This document shows, piece by piece, positions 17,548 to 26,083 of a DNA stretch of 64,000 bases. How positions within the stretch are numbered: position 1 is the stretch's first letter; every line of letters starts with the position of its first letter. The position numbers were made by a program, and so were the translations under genes. This DNA is from Hyphomicrobiales bacterium (GTDB lineage: Bacteria; Pseudomonadota; Alphaproteobacteria; Rhizobiales; Rhizobiaceae): contig UBTF01000012.1 of assembly GCA_900468285.1 (NCBI GenBank), positions 310,001-374,000 of the forward strand, given 5' to 3'. The notes beneath the pieces were generated by a model, which made no database searches, was not told the DNA's origin, and was given only the letters and a program-made list of their open reading frames with translations.

Positions 17548-18681
17548 TTAAAACGAACGCTGAAGGCGAACGAGACCCGAAACCTGGTCGTCGCGCTCAT
17601 CTTCGTCAACATAGTTGACTGCAACCTTGGCAGCAAGACCTTCAGTGATCTTGTAGTCAACAGTTACGCCAGCAGTCCACTTGTCGCGGTTAGAGAAGTC
17701 GTTGGTAAGGAAACCTTCGAATTCATCGCCATTAGCGTCAATAATGGTAACTTCGTCAGAAACGTTGCCGAAGTACTGAGCGCCTGGAGTGATGGTCAGC
17801 TTTTCAGTCGCCTTGATTGCGTATTCAGCAGCGACAGCCCACTCAGATTCTGCGTAGTAAGCGTTTGCGCCAGAAGCCCAAACACCTGCCAGGCCGAGTG
17901 TGCCTGGACCAACGTCAGCCGTGGCGATCAGGCGAACAGCGCCTTCTTCCTGGTCAACATCGTAAGAACCGATCAGCTGCAGGGTCGCTGCACCGAACTT
18001 AGCGCCAACGCCACCAGTAATGCCGACGTTGTTGTCAGCTTCCTGCGTGCCTGGGAAGAAGCCCGTCACGGGATCAACAGGGCCAACTGCTGTTACGAAG
18101 CCGCTGTTTGTGCCTTCGAGTTCGTCGACCGAAACGCCAGCCCAGAAAGAGCCTGCATCGTAGGTGTAACGAATGGAGTTGAAGAGCGAGTTGGTGGAGA
18201 GCGTGTCGGTTTCGCCCGAGAGATCGTCATCCCACCAGCTGTAGAACTTACCGACCTTCAGGCCGCCGAGTTCGATGAAGGCCTGGTCAACGAATAAGCC
18301 AGAACCCTGGTTGCCGGACGTGCCAGCCGTAGAACCACCAACGCCAGAGTCGGCATTGCCACGGAAGCCGATGAAGCCACGCAGAGCGCCAAGCTCGGTG
18401 TCTGTGCGTGTGTCAACTTCGAACTGAGCGCGTGTGAACGAATCCCAATCGGAAGAGCCCGACTCGTCACGACCGAAGTCCGTCTGGAAACGAACGTAGC
18501 CGCCGAACTTCAAGCAGGTTTCGGTGCCTGGGATGTAGAAGAAGCCAGTGCCGAAAGCGTCGCAAACGCGAACGTATTCAAGTGGCTCAGGCTCTGCTGC
18601 GACGATTGCGTCAGCGGCCTGTGCGCCGGATACTGCTGCGAGGGCTGCAGCGGAGCCGATCAAAAGGCTCTTGATGTTCAT
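17548..18681 (-). CDS. ropA: RopA-type outer membrane porin (downstream copy)
   Basis: This 377-residue porin of the alphaproteobacterial Porin_2 family has a 22-residue signal peptide ending SGAQA. A conserved N-terminus carries two cysteines (RVCDAFGTGF, ETCLKFGGYVRF), alternating beta-strands follow, and the terminal residue is Phe (LVRLQRSF) as needed for BAM recognition. It is a tandem paralogue of the porin at 18988-20100, with almost identical first ~150 residues and divergent later loops (for example GPVDPVTGFFPGTQEADN here). A strong terminator follows. It would form the main diffusion channel for small hydrophilic solutes. Confidence 0.94.
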   Translation of the reverse strand: MNIKSLLIGSAAALAAVSGAQAADAIVAAEPEPLEYVRVCDAFGTGFFYIPGTETCLKFGGYVRFQTDFGRDESGSSDWDSFTRAQFEVDTRTDTELGALRGFIGFRGNADSGVGGSTAGTSGNQGSGLFVDQAFIELGGLKVGKFYSWWDDDLSGETDTLSTNSLFNSIRYTYDAGSFWAGVSVDELEGTNSGFVTAVGPVDPVTGFFPGTQEADNNVGITGGVGAKFGAATLQLIGSYDVDQEEGAVRLIATADVGPGTLGLAGVWASGANAYYAESEWAVAAEYAIKATEKLTITPGAQYFGNVSDEVTIIDANGDEFEGFLTNDFSNRDKWTAGVTVDYKITEGLAAKVAVNYVDEDERDDQVSGLVRLQRSF

Positions 18682-18987
18682 ATTGACCTCCAGTCAAAAT
18701 CGAATGAGCAGCGAGTGGGAAATACAAATAAATTAAAATGCCGCTCTGAGAGTGATTACATCCAAAAGAGGGGATTCGCGCAATCAAGAAGGAAACAATT
18801 TCGTCACAAATCAAACTGCTTCTCGTCACCCTGTTGCCATTTCGCTACAACTAGGAAAACCGGACGACGAGTTCCTAACAGACCCTTAACAAGTAAGGGT
18901 AAAACTTGCCTGATGCGCCGGCACACCAAGACAACAAAAAGCCCGGCATGGGAGCCGGGCTTTCCGAAATAAATGAGTCGTATTTTA
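18682..18987. other. Region between tandem porin genes
   Basis: These 306 bases hold the terminator of the upstream porin and the promoter and leader of the downstream porin. The leader sequence GTTGACCTCCAGTCAA just before each ATG (read on the plus strand) is shared by both porins, so both leaders derive from the same duplication. No gene is seen. Confidence 0.6.
18938..18963 (-). terminator. Intrinsic terminator after the upstream porin
   Basis: AAAGCCCGGC (18938-18947) pairs perfectly with GCCGGGCTTT (18954-18963), loop ATGGGA. On the minus strand it lies 24 bases past the stop and is followed by TTGTTGT. It is nearly the same hairpin as that after the other porin. Confidence 0.88.
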
Positions 18988-20100
18988 TTAGAACGAACGC
19001 TGCAGGCGAACGAAACCGTTGACCTGATCGTCACGCTCATCTTCGTCGAAGTAGTTAGCCGTGATCTTTGCAGAAAGACCCTGCGTGATCTTGTAGTCAA
19101 CCGTTACACCGGCCTGCCAAGCATCACGGTCAGAGAAGTCGTCAGCCAGACGGAGAGTTGTTGCGCCAGACAGAGCAGTTGAGCTCAGAGATGCGGTTGT
19201 CGCTACATTACCGAACCACTGTGCACCTGGAGTGATGGTCAGCTTGTCGGTTGCCTTGATTGCGTATTCAGCAGCAACAGCCCATTCGGACTGGTTGTAG
19301 TAAGCATTACCACCGGAGGCCCAAACACCGGCCAGACCGAGTGTGCCAGGACCAAAATCGGCTGTGGCGATCAGACGAACAGCGCCTTCTTCCTGGTCGA
19401 CGTCGTAGCCGCCGATCAACTGAAGCTTAGCACCACCGACTTTACCACCGATACCGGCAGTAATACCGACGTTATTGTCGTTTTCTACAACGGTAGCTGC
19501 ACCAACAACGCGGTAGCTTCCAACGTTAGTGCCTTCGAGTTCGTCAACCGAAACACCGGCCCAGAAAGAGCCTGCATCGTAGGTGTAGCGAACGGAGTTG
19601 AAGAGAGCATAACGCGAAAGAACGTCCGTCTCGCCAGACAGGCCATCATCCCACCAGCTGTAGAACTTACCGACCTTCAGGCCGCCGAGCTCGATGAAGG
19701 CCTGGTCAACGAATACGCCGGAACCCTGGTTGCCGGACGTGCCAGCCGTGGAACCGCCAATGCCAGAGTCGGCATTGCCGCGGAAGCCGATGAAGCCACG
19801 CAGAGCGCCGAGCTCGGTGTCAGTCTTCGTGTCAACTTCGAACTGAGCGCGTGTGAACGAATCCCAGTCAGATGTGCCGGAAGCATCGCGACCGAAATTG
19901 GTCTGGAAACGAACGTAGCCGCCGAACTTCAGGCAGGTTTCGGTGCCTGGGATGTAGAAGAAGCCAGTGCCGAAAGCGTCGCAAACGCGGACGTATTCGA
20001 GGGGCTCAGGCTCTGCAGCGACGATAGCGTCAGCGGCCTGTGCGCCGGATACTGCTGCGAGAGCCGCAGCGGAGCCGATCAAAAGGCTCTTGATGTTCAT
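18988..20100 (-). CDS. ropA: RopA-type outer membrane porin (upstream copy)
   Basis: The 370-residue Porin_2 protein has the same signal peptide and first 70 or so residues as its tandem neighbour, and the same C-terminus FVRLQRSF. Variable segments include SYRVVGAATVVENDNNVG and a serine/threonine-rich loop (ATTASLSSTALSGATTL), which are probably surface loops. A terminator before the second copy suggests the two are separately transcribed. AGGTC precedes the ATG in both. Selective pressure on surface loops (phage, host, permeability) is the likely reason for divergence; this is inference. Confidence 0.94.
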   Translation of the reverse strand: MNIKSLLIGSAAALAAVSGAQAADAIVAAEPEPLEYVRVCDAFGTGFFYIPGTETCLKFGGYVRFQTNFGRDASGTSDWDSFTRAQFEVDTKTDTELGALRGFIGFRGNADSGIGGSTAGTSGNQGSGVFVDQAFIELGGLKVGKFYSWWDDGLSGETDVLSRYALFNSVRYTYDAGSFWAGVSVDELEGTNVGSYRVVGAATVVENDNNVGITAGIGGKVGGAKLQLIGGYDVDQEEGAVRLIATADFGPGTLGLAGVWASGGNAYYNQSEWAVAAEYAIKATDKLTITPGAQWFGNVATTASLSSTALSGATTLRLADDFSDRDAWQAGVTVDYKITQGLSAKITANYFDEDERDDQVNGFVRLQRSF

Positions 20101-20669
20101 GTTGACCTCCAGTCAAGTTTCAAAAAGGGTTTGGGTTCTTTTGCTGAAGGACAGCATTCCCTGCCCCATTCCCATGTATTGAAAACGGACGATCCACCGC
20201 CGCGCTTCCGTTTGTGAAAATACTAAAGGATTAAATGCTTGCAATCGGCAAACACCGCCTGACCGAGTTTGCTGGACCGCTTCATTTTTCGATGTTGCTG
20301 AAAGAACACATTTTAGTGATCGCTATCGTTCAAAATTTACAAATCTTTAAAAAGCCCAGTCGATTCCGTAGCTTAAAGCCTGAAATCGGCGCTCTAATAT
20401 TTCAAAAATATGACACTCCGCAACGATTCTGGACTCATGAGCATCTTTAGCTGTCGGGGTGCGGAGCCGACACTGTGAGCTCAGGAACTCCGACTCACTT
20501 GCAGTCGGTGCGTCATTTCGATTCGGATCCTGCCCTGCGTCAGTTTTTCGTCCGCGATCGCGTTAGAGCCGTCAGCGTCAGTCAAAATGGGGAGTGATAC
20601 CGGGTCTTTTTCATCTTTTGGAGAAAAGCCCTTGCATTCACATTTTTTACGCAATAATCAGGCGGCACC
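20101..20669. other. 569-base intergenic region with hairpins
   Basis: No convincing gene is seen between the porin start and tRNA-Ser. The first part is the porin promoter region and is AT-rich. Two adjacent hairpins lie on the plus strand: TGTCGG (20452-20457) / CCGACA (20467-20472) and CCGACT (20490-20495) / AGTCGG (20503-20508). A CAGTTTTTCG tract follows at about 20538-20547 without its own stem. A small RNA is possible but weakly supported. Confidence 0.35.
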
Positions 20670-20760
20670 GGAGAGGTGGCCGAGTGGTCGAAGGCGCTCC
20701 CCTGCTAAGGGAGTATACGTCAAAAGCGTATCGTGGGTTCGAATCCCATCCTCTCCGCCA
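20670..20760 (+). tRNA. tRNA-Ser (anticodon GCT)
   Basis: The acceptor stem GGAGAGG pairs with CCTCTCC, followed by G and an encoded CCA. The anticodon arm is CTCCC-CTGCTAA-GGGAG, anticodon GCT, reading AGC and AGU. The long variable arm (TATACGTCAAAAGCGTAT) and the TGGCCGAGTGG D-arm are those of a class II serine tRNA. GGTTCGAATCC forms the T-arm. Confidence 0.97.
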
Positions 20761-20806
20761 TCATCAAAAATCCCTACATACCTTTGCTTCTTTGTTGTTG
20801 CGGCGC

Positions 20807-20832
20807 GGAACATTTGTTTTGCCCACTGCGTT
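20807..20832 (+). promoter_or_regulatory. EcfG-type general stress promoter
   Basis: GGAAC (20807-20811), 17 bases, then CGTT (20829-20832). This is exactly the GGAAC-N16/17-CGTT consensus known for the alphaproteobacterial general stress sigma factor EcfG. It lies 33 bases before the ATG of a DUF883 protein, a family often stress-induced. Confidence 0.8.
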
Positions 20833-20865
20833 ACCACCTCGACCAACAGCAAAGGGTGATTTCAA

Positions 20866-21216
20866 ATGGCTCAGACCAAATTGAACGTTGTGGAAGACAC
20901 AGTCGAGAATCAGATCGCCGAGCTCCGCTCGCAGATTGCATCTCTTTCCAAGTCAGTATCGGCGCGTGCGGGCACACTGTCCAACGATGCCTCCGAATTT
21001 GTCGATGAAGCCCGTGGCCGAGTTCAGCGCGTCGCTCAGACCGCGGCGCAGACAGTCAAGGCTCAAGGCCATAACGTTGTTGAAGCAGCCCGTGAAAATC
21101 CAGGCACGGCAACATCGCTGCTGACGGTGGTCGGCGCGCTCGGCTTTGCGCTCGGATATTTTGTGGCAAATGCAGCCCAGGACCAGAAGAGCAGCAGCTT
21201 CTATCGCTGGCGCTAA
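20866..21216 (+). CDS. DUF883/ElaB-like membrane-anchored stress protein
   Basis: The 116-residue protein has a long amphipathic, probably coiled-coil region (about 5-75; alanine- and glutamine-rich, no proline). One C-terminal glycine-containing membrane helix follows (about 82-104; SLLTVVGALGFALGYFVAN) with a short cytoplasmic tail. This layout matches the ElaB/YqjD/DUF883 family; E. coli members are stationary-phase inner-membrane proteins that associate with ribosomes. An exact EcfG-type promoter lies upstream, AAAGGG precedes the ATG, and a good terminator follows, so it is a single-gene unit of the general stress regulon. Confidence 0.85.
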   Translation: MAQTKLNVVEDTVENQIAELRSQIASLSKSVSARAGTLSNDASEFVDEARGRVQRVAQTAAQTVKAQGHNVVEAARENPGTATSLLTVVGALGFALGYFVANAAQDQKSSSFYRWR

Positions 21217-21235
21217 AAGCACCTGAGAATTTAGA

Positions 21236-21266
21236 GGGTGAGGAGGTCATACTTCCTCACCCTTTT
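21236..21266 (+). terminator. Intrinsic terminator after the DUF883 gene
   Basis: GGGTGAGGA (21236-21244) pairs with TCCTCACCC (21254-21262), followed directly by TTTT. It lies 20 bases after the stop. Confidence 0.85.
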
Positions 21267-21293
21267 CCGTTTTTGAACGTAGGGAGAGATCAA

Positions 21294-21470
21294 TTGCAGT
21301 TTGAAGATGAAGTCGAAACAGCACTCGCCGCATTCTCCAACGAGAATCATATGGCGCGGGAAGATTCGATCAAGAGAATCGTCCGCGAATATCTTATCCG
21401 CGAAGGGTTTCTGTTTTCCGGTCAGGAAGGCATCCATCCAGCAAAGTTGAATGCCAGTAACGACGGCTGA
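21294..21470 (+). CDS. Small ribbon-helix-helix-like protein
   Basis: From the TTG at 21294 the product is 58 residues. AGGGAG lies 7 bases upstream, which favours this codon over an in-frame TTG at 21273. The segment MAREDSIKRIVREYLIREGF has the amphipathic pattern of the paired helices of ribbon-helix-helix DNA-binding proteins. I cannot assign a family with confidence. It lies just after the DUF883 terminator and converges with the aldolase gene. Confidence 0.55.
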   Translation: MQFEDEVETALAAFSNENHMAREDSIKRIVREYLIREGFLFSGQEGIHPAKLNASNDG

Positions 21471-21472
21471 TC

Positions 21473-22267
21473 CTAGTAGCTGGAAGCCTTTTTGACATCG
21501 CCACCTTTATACCGTGCGCAAAGCGCCCGGATGGCGCTTGAAAACTCCGTAACATCGGCGCCAACCGCAACGAAGGTCGCGCCGAGTTCCAGATAACGCC
21601 GGTTATATCCCTCGTTAAATGTCAATATTCCCGCTGCCTTTCCGGCGGCGACGATTTTCGTGATCGCTCCTTCTATGGCTTGCTGGACTTCCACCTCATC
21701 GATTTTGCCGAGATAGCCCATATCTGCGGCCAGATCAGCGGGGCCGATGAAGACGCCATCGATACCCTCCACTTTAAGTATGTCGTCAAGGTTCGAAAGC
21801 GCAGCTTTCGTTTCCGCCTGCACCAGAAGACAAAGACCGTCCGAGGCCGTCTCGGCGTAATTCTCGATCGTGTTGAAACCAGATGCCCTCGCAACCACGG
21901 CACCCATTCCACGTATGCCGCGCGGCGGATAATGCATGGCAGCGACAAGAGCCTCCGCTTGGGCAACGGTATCGACCATTGGGATGAGGAGCGTACGGGC
22001 TCCAGCGTCGAGAAGCTGTTTCATGATCCAGCTTTCGCCGGTCGGCACACGCACCACAGGTTCTGCAGTGGAAGTGGCGAGCGCGCGCAATTGATCAATG
22101 ATGCTGCGCAGGTCGTTAGGGCCATGTTCGCCATCGATGACCAGCCAGTCGAAACCGGCGGTCCCGGCAATTTCAGCGGTAATGGCCTCACCCATATCCA
22201 GCCAGAGACCGATTTGCGGCTTTCCCTGCTGAATGGCGGATTTGAAATGGTTGGGAGAAGCGGGCAT
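21473..22267 (-). CDS. HpcH/HpaI family aldolase
   Basis: The 264-residue class II aldolase cleaves 2-keto-3-deoxy or 4-hydroxy-2-oxo acids to pyruvate plus an aldehyde. Signature elements are FDWLVIDGEHGP (about 38-49), PVVRVP (about 69-74, substrate arginine), metal-ligand regions around LLVQAETKAAL and a GVFIGPADLAADMG motif. The family includes HpaI, GarL and RhmA; substrate specificity cannot be told from sequence alone. It follows the flavoprotein gene by 12 bases on the same strand, so the two are probably one operon. Confidence 0.9.
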   Translation of the reverse strand: MPASPNHFKSAIQQGKPQIGLWLDMGEAITAEIAGTAGFDWLVIDGEHGPNDLRSIIDQLRALATSTAEPVVRVPTGESWIMKQLLDAGARTLLIPMVDTVAQAEALVAAMHYPPRGIRGMGAVVARASGFNTIENYAETASDGLCLLVQAETKAALSNLDDILKVEGIDGVFIGPADLAADMGYLGKIDEVEVQQAIEGAITKIVAAGKAAGILTFNEGYNRRYLELGATFVAVGADVTEFSSAIRALCARYKGGDVKKASSY

Positions 22268-22279
22268 GGGAGCTGTCCT

Positions 22280-23497
22280 TTACGCCAGAAGAAGTTTCAG
22301 ATCGGCGGAAGCGTCGGCAAGAACCGTACGGTCAGGCTCCCTTCCCGTATCCAGGAGTTTCTTGCCGCTGACATAGGCCTTGGCGTCGTTGATTGCATCA
22401 ACGGCGAGGAACTTGCCCTGCCGGAAGTACCAGATGGAGTAGCTTCCCTCGCGCTGTCCCGGGCGAAGCACCGTCTCGTCATAGCCCGCATTGTAACCGG
22501 CGATTTGCAGCTTCACATCATACTGATCGGACCAGAACCAAGGCTTCGGCGCATATGCCTTTTCTTCGCCGGTCAGAACCACGGCCGCAGCCTCGGCCTG
22601 ATCGACCGCGTTCTGCACGGATTCCAGCCTCACACGCCCGCCCTCCCACGGCAGCGATGCGCAATCGCCAACTGCATGAATGTCGGGGTCTGAAGTGCGC
22701 GTATAGGAATCAACGAGGATGCCATTGCCGCTATCAAGACCAGAATCGCGTGCTAGCCGGTCATTGGGGGTAACGCCGATGCCGACGATAACGAAATCGA
22801 CATCAAGTACCGTACCGTCGGAAAGCTCGGCAGAGGTGACGTGGCCATCCTTTCCATGCAGCCGCGTCAATCCGGTTTTCTCGATGATGGAAACGCCATT
22901 TGCCCGGTGAACATCGCGCATGATGGCTGCCGTATCAGCAGAGGCGACGCGTTGAAGAATGCGGTCTGCCATTTCGATCAGCGTGACGTCCAGGCCGGCT
23001 TTCCGGGCAACTGCTGCCGCTTCCAGCCCGATATAACCGCCACCGATCACCAGCAATTTGCGGCCCGGCTTCATTTCGCCCATCAGGCGGTCTGCGTCAC
23101 GCTTGTCGCGAACGGTCAGGACGCCATCCAGATCTCCGCCGATTCCCGCTGGCAAGGCGCGTGGCGTTGCGCCTGTGGCCAGGACCAGCTTTTCATAAGA
23201 CAGCTTGCTGCCATCCTGCATTCGCACGGTCTTGGCCGCGCGGTCGATTTCCTCAACCCAGGTGGACAGGCGGATATCGACATCATTCTCGGCAAACCAT
23301 TCGGCGGGACGAAACTCCAGCCGTTCGAAGGTCATCTCGCCCATCAGGTATTTCTTGGACAGAGGTGGCCTTTGATACGGCAAGACATCTTCCGATCCGA
23401 TCATCGTGATCGGTCTTTCGTCTTTTAAGGCACGAAGCTTTGCGCCAAGGGAAAAGGCGGCCTGCCCCGCTCCGACGATGACGAGTCTGCCTGCCAT
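22280..23497 (-). CDS. Ferredoxin/rubredoxin reductase-like FAD-dependent oxidoreductase
   Basis: The 405-residue two-dinucleotide-fold flavoprotein has an FAD motif at the N-terminus (LVIVGAGQAAFSLGAKLR) and an NAD motif (KLLVIGGGYIGLEAAAVARK; about 145-165). It also has the second FAD motif near HAVGDCAS and a C-terminal reductase domain with WFWSDQYDVKLQIAGY. This arrangement is that of reductases serving Rieske oxygenases and cytochromes P450 (ThcD/BphA4 type). I chose ATG 23497 over 23509 because GGAG lies 8 bases upstream of it. No oxygenase or ferredoxin gene is adjacent, so the electron acceptor is unknown. Confidence 0.88.
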   Translation of the reverse strand: MAGRLVIVGAGQAAFSLGAKLRALKDERPITMIGSEDVLPYQRPPLSKKYLMGEMTFERLEFRPAEWFAENDVDIRLSTWVEEIDRAAKTVRMQDGSKLSYEKLVLATGATPRALPAGIGGDLDGVLTVRDKRDADRLMGEMKPGRKLLVIGGGYIGLEAAAVARKAGLDVTLIEMADRILQRVASADTAAIMRDVHRANGVSIIEKTGLTRLHGKDGHVTSAELSDGTVLDVDFVIVGIGVTPNDRLARDSGLDSGNGILVDSYTRTSDPDIHAVGDCASLPWEGGRVRLESVQNAVDQAEAAAVVLTGEEKAYAPKPWFWSDQYDVKLQIAGYNAGYDETVLRPGQREGSYSIWYFRQGKFLAVDAINDAKAYVSGKKLLDTGREPDRTVLADASADLKLLLA

Positions 23498-23526
23498 GTA
23501 CTGCTCCATAGGTCTGTCATGCCAAA

Positions 23527-23619
23527 GGCGTAACGCTAAGTACGCCTCGCGTCAACTGCAGGGGTGGTGCATCATCCGGCACCACGGGTCCCAATTGCGC
23601 CAGCTTGGCGCAACCTTTT
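23527..23619 (+). ncRNA. Candidate small RNA with three hairpins and terminator
   Basis: Three hairpins lie head to tail on the plus strand. They are GGCGTA (23527-23532)/TACGCC (23541-23546), GTGGTGC (23564-23570)/GCACCAC (23579-23585), and TTGCGCCA (23595-23602)/TGGCGCAA (23606-23613), the last followed by CCTTTT. The last is a good intrinsic terminator, yet no plus-strand gene lies upstream of it. I did not find a clear promoter. On the minus strand the same structures would fall in the leader of the flavoprotein gene, which is the alternative reading. Confidence 0.4.
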
Positions 23620-23779
23620 GGGAGTAAACACGTTTCTGCACTGAAATCCGGTTCGGTTGCGAAGGGTGCTGTGGCAAAACAGGCCAGAAACGCTTCAATC
23701 ATAACGTTTTGATTCAGCCTTTGGCAATGAAGCGGGTGTATGATCAAATCCAGAACAAAAAGGCAATCGGGAGGTTGTC

Positions 23780-24133
23780 ATGGCGCTCAACGTACACATC
23801 AATTCGCACGACGCCGTTCCTCAGGATGCAATGTATGAGAAATACAGCGTCGATCGTCCTGGCAAGATAACATTTATCGGCCATCACCTCAGCACGAAGA
23901 ATACGATGCGCTGCTTAATCCGCAATATCTCCCTTTATGGCGCGGATATCGAGGTTAGCCCGCATCTCGACCTGCCGAACAACTTCTACCTTGAGGTTCT
24001 CGGCATCAGGGACGAAATCGGCTGCACGCTGATCCGGCGCGAGGAAGAACAGGCCACCGTTGGCTTCAACATGCTGATCGATGCGGAGTTCCTGCATCAC
24101 GTGCGTCGGCTGAGCTTCGAAACGGCTCTCTGA
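23780..24133 (+). CDS. PilZ-like domain protein
   Basis: The 117-residue protein contains a single beta-barrel with RPGKITF (about 26-32), MRCLIRNISLYGADIEV (about 43-59) and EIGCTLIRREEEQATVGFNM. The (D/N)xSxxG core of PilZ is present as NISLYG. The upstream RxxxR that contacts cyclic di-GMP is not clearly present, so ligand binding is uncertain. Rhizobia carry many such small PilZ-like proteins. AGGTTGTC precedes the ATG. It stands alone. Confidence 0.7.
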   Translation: MALNVHINSHDAVPQDAMYEKYSVDRPGKITFIGHHLSTKNTMRCLIRNISLYGADIEVSPHLDLPNNFYLEVLGIRDEIGCTLIRREEEQATVGFNMLIDAEFLHHVRRLSFETAL

Positions 24134-24268
24134 AGCAAACCGCCGCTCCATGCAGCGTAAACGCTAAAAGACTTCATAACCCCCGCAATATCCATGGCCC
24201 GCCTTGCGCGGGCCAATTTTGATTCTATTGTGTGGCCGTTGCTTCAACGGATAACGGAACTCTCTGAA

Positions 24269-25381
24269 ATGTCCGCATTTTCGCGCTTTACATCTCTCGC
24301 CGCTTCGCTTCCTTCTTCCGTGCCTTTCGTTGGTCCGGAAGCCATTGAGCGTAATCGCAAGCTGGCTGTAAAGGCGCGAATCGGTGCCAATGAGAGCGGT
24401 TTCGGCCCCGCTCCTTCTGTTCTTGAAGCTATGAAGCAGGCGGCGTCCGAAACCTGGATGTATGCCGATCCGGAAAACTTCGAACTGCGTGAGGCGCTGG
24501 CCATCTATCACGGTGTGTCGCGCGATAATATTGCCGTTGGCAGTGGCGTGGATGGCCTTCTTGGCGAAATCGTCCGGCTGGTGGTGGAGCCGGGAACGCC
24601 CGTTGTCACCTCCTTCGGCGGCTACCCCACATTTAATTATCATGTGAACGGATATGGCGGGCGTCTGGTGACGACACCCTATTTCGATGACCATGAAAAT
24701 CTCGACGGGCTGCTTGATCTCGTCAAGAAAGAGAACGCGCCGCTGGTCTATTTCGCCAATCCGGATAATCCGATGGGCAGCTGGTGGGAAGCAAGCGAAG
24801 TCCTGACCTTCGCCAAGGCTCTGCCAGAAACCTGTTTGCTGGTCCTGGACGAAGCCTATTGCGAGACAGCACCGGAAAGCGCCATCCCCAGTGTGCGCGC
24901 CATGATCGGGATGCCGAATGTTCTGCGTATGCGCACCTTCTCCAAGGCCTATGGGCTGGCGGGCGCCCGCGTCGGTTACGCAATCGGCACACTGGGCAAT
25001 GCGCAGGCTTTCGACAAGATCCGCAATCACTTCGGAATGTCCCGCGTTTCCGTGGCCGCCGCACTCGCGGCCCTGAAGGATCAGGCTTACCTGCGCGATG
25101 TCGTCAAACGCATCGCCAACGCCCGTGAACGCATTGCCACCATAGCGCGGCAGAACGGGCTGCGCCCCCTTCCCTCGGCAACAAATTTTGTGGCCATCGA
25201 CTGTGGGCGTGATGGGGTCTACGCCAGGGCCATCGTTGATGGGCTGATGGAACACGGTGTCTTCATACGAATGCCGGGCGTGGAACCGCTCAACCGCTGC
25301 ATCCGCGTCAGCGCAGCGCCGGATAGCAAGCTGGATCTTTTTGCCGAAGCGCTGCCGAAGGTTTTAAAAGCTCTGAGTTAA
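24269..25381 (+). CDS. HisC-like histidinol-phosphate/amino acid aminotransferase
   Basis: The PLP enzyme of fold type I (class I/II aminotransferase) is 370 residues from ATG 24269, the usual HisC length; an upstream start at 24194 would add 25 residues. Visible elements are ARIGANESGFGPAPSVLEAM (substrate arm), SGVDGLLGEIVRL, YFANPDNPMGSWW, VLDEAYCE and the Schiff-base lysine in RMRTFSKAYGLAGARVGY, with a C-terminal arginine region (NRCIRVSAAP). HisC-like paralogues can act on aromatic amino acids or histidinol phosphate, and no his genes are adjacent, so the substrate is open. Confidence 0.85.
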   Translation: MSAFSRFTSLAASLPSSVPFVGPEAIERNRKLAVKARIGANESGFGPAPSVLEAMKQAASETWMYADPENFELREALAIYHGVSRDNIAVGSGVDGLLGEIVRLVVEPGTPVVTSFGGYPTFNYHVNGYGGRLVTTPYFDDHENLDGLLDLVKKENAPLVYFANPDNPMGSWWEASEVLTFAKALPETCLLVLDEAYCETAPESAIPSVRAMIGMPNVLRMRTFSKAYGLAGARVGYAIGTLGNAQAFDKIRNHFGMSRVSVAAALAALKDQAYLRDVVKRIANARERIATIARQNGLRPLPSATNFVAIDCGRDGVYARAIVDGLMEHGVFIRMPGVEPLNRCIRVSAAPDSKLDLFAEALPKVLKALS

Positions 25382-25385
25382 GGCG

Positions 25386-25829
25386 CTACGTAACGGAGAA
25401 CAGCATCTCTTTCGGATACGGAAGTGCCAGTGCTGGCATCTCCTCATTCGAAAAATATCGGATCGATCTGGTCTCGCTATCTGTGGGCGCGGTCAGATGC
25501 CGCTCGATATGGCAAGCGAATAGCGTCACCACATACTCAACCCGGTCACCGTTTGGATAGACGTATCGGAATGCCTTGCCGCCAAACACGTCGATGATTT
25601 TATGAACGCTAACCTTAAGGCCCGTTTCCTCGGCAACCTCTCGGATTATTGCCTCTTCAGGAGTTTCGCCGGGCTCTATTGCACCTGCAGGGAGGCTCCA
25701 TGCTTCACCGGAGGCTTTTTCCTGAAGCAGCAACCGTCCATCATCATCATGAATGACAGCAGCAACGGACGGCACTAGCAAAAGCTCCGCGCCGATTTTT
25801 CTTCGAAGTGCTGTGATGTAGGATGCCAA
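25386..25829 (-). CDS. Nudix hydrolase
   Basis: The 147-residue protein contains a complete Nudix box from GAIEPGETPEEAI to REVAEETGL, fitting G-x5-E-x7-REUxEExGU, which binds divalent metal to hydrolyse a nucleoside diphosphate linked to another group. I chose the TTG at 25829 (MASYITALRRKIGAELLLVP) because AGGAG lies 9 bases upstream and family members start with a similar helix. A longer frame from 25874 adds 15 residues with CC and no ribosome-binding site. Substrate unknown. It converges with the aminotransferase. Confidence 0.88.
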   Translation of the reverse strand: MASYITALRRKIGAELLLVPSVAAVIHDDDGRLLLQEKASGEAWSLPAGAIEPGETPEEAIIREVAEETGLKVSVHKIIDVFGGKAFRYVYPNGDRVEYVVTLFACHIERHLTAPTDSETRSIRYFSNEEMPALALPYPKEMLFSVT

Positions 25830-25905
25830 TGTTTCGTGCTCCTGCTGGTTGCAACACTTCGTATCTTGATGCAACTTTCGATCATTGCCAACAAAATAGA
25901 GAAAC

Positions 25906-25938
25906 CGCGCCGGCCTTGTTTCTGCCGGTCGCGGTTTG
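25906..25938 (-). terminator. Hairpin between Sel1 gene and Nudix gene
   Basis: AAACCGCG and CGCGGTTT arms enclose an inner CGGC...GCCG stem. On the minus strand it is followed by TCTCTATTTTG, consistent with a terminator for the Sel1 gene upstream. Confidence 0.5.
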
Positions 25939-26083
25939 ATGTTCAGCGTGGATCTGGCTGTTCCCTGTACGGGGTTATTCTTTTTATGGTCCGGCCGGGA
26001 CTGGAGGAACCTGCCGGAAGGAATGGCGATCTGTCGATCGCTCTGTCTTTTTGTTGCGCGTCAGTTGCCCCGGCGCGGTTTTG

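Noticed and set aside
24164..25255. A 363-codon minus-strand frame opposite the HisC-like aminotransferase
   Set aside because: It lies entirely within a well-supported gene on the other strand and shows no recognisable domain.
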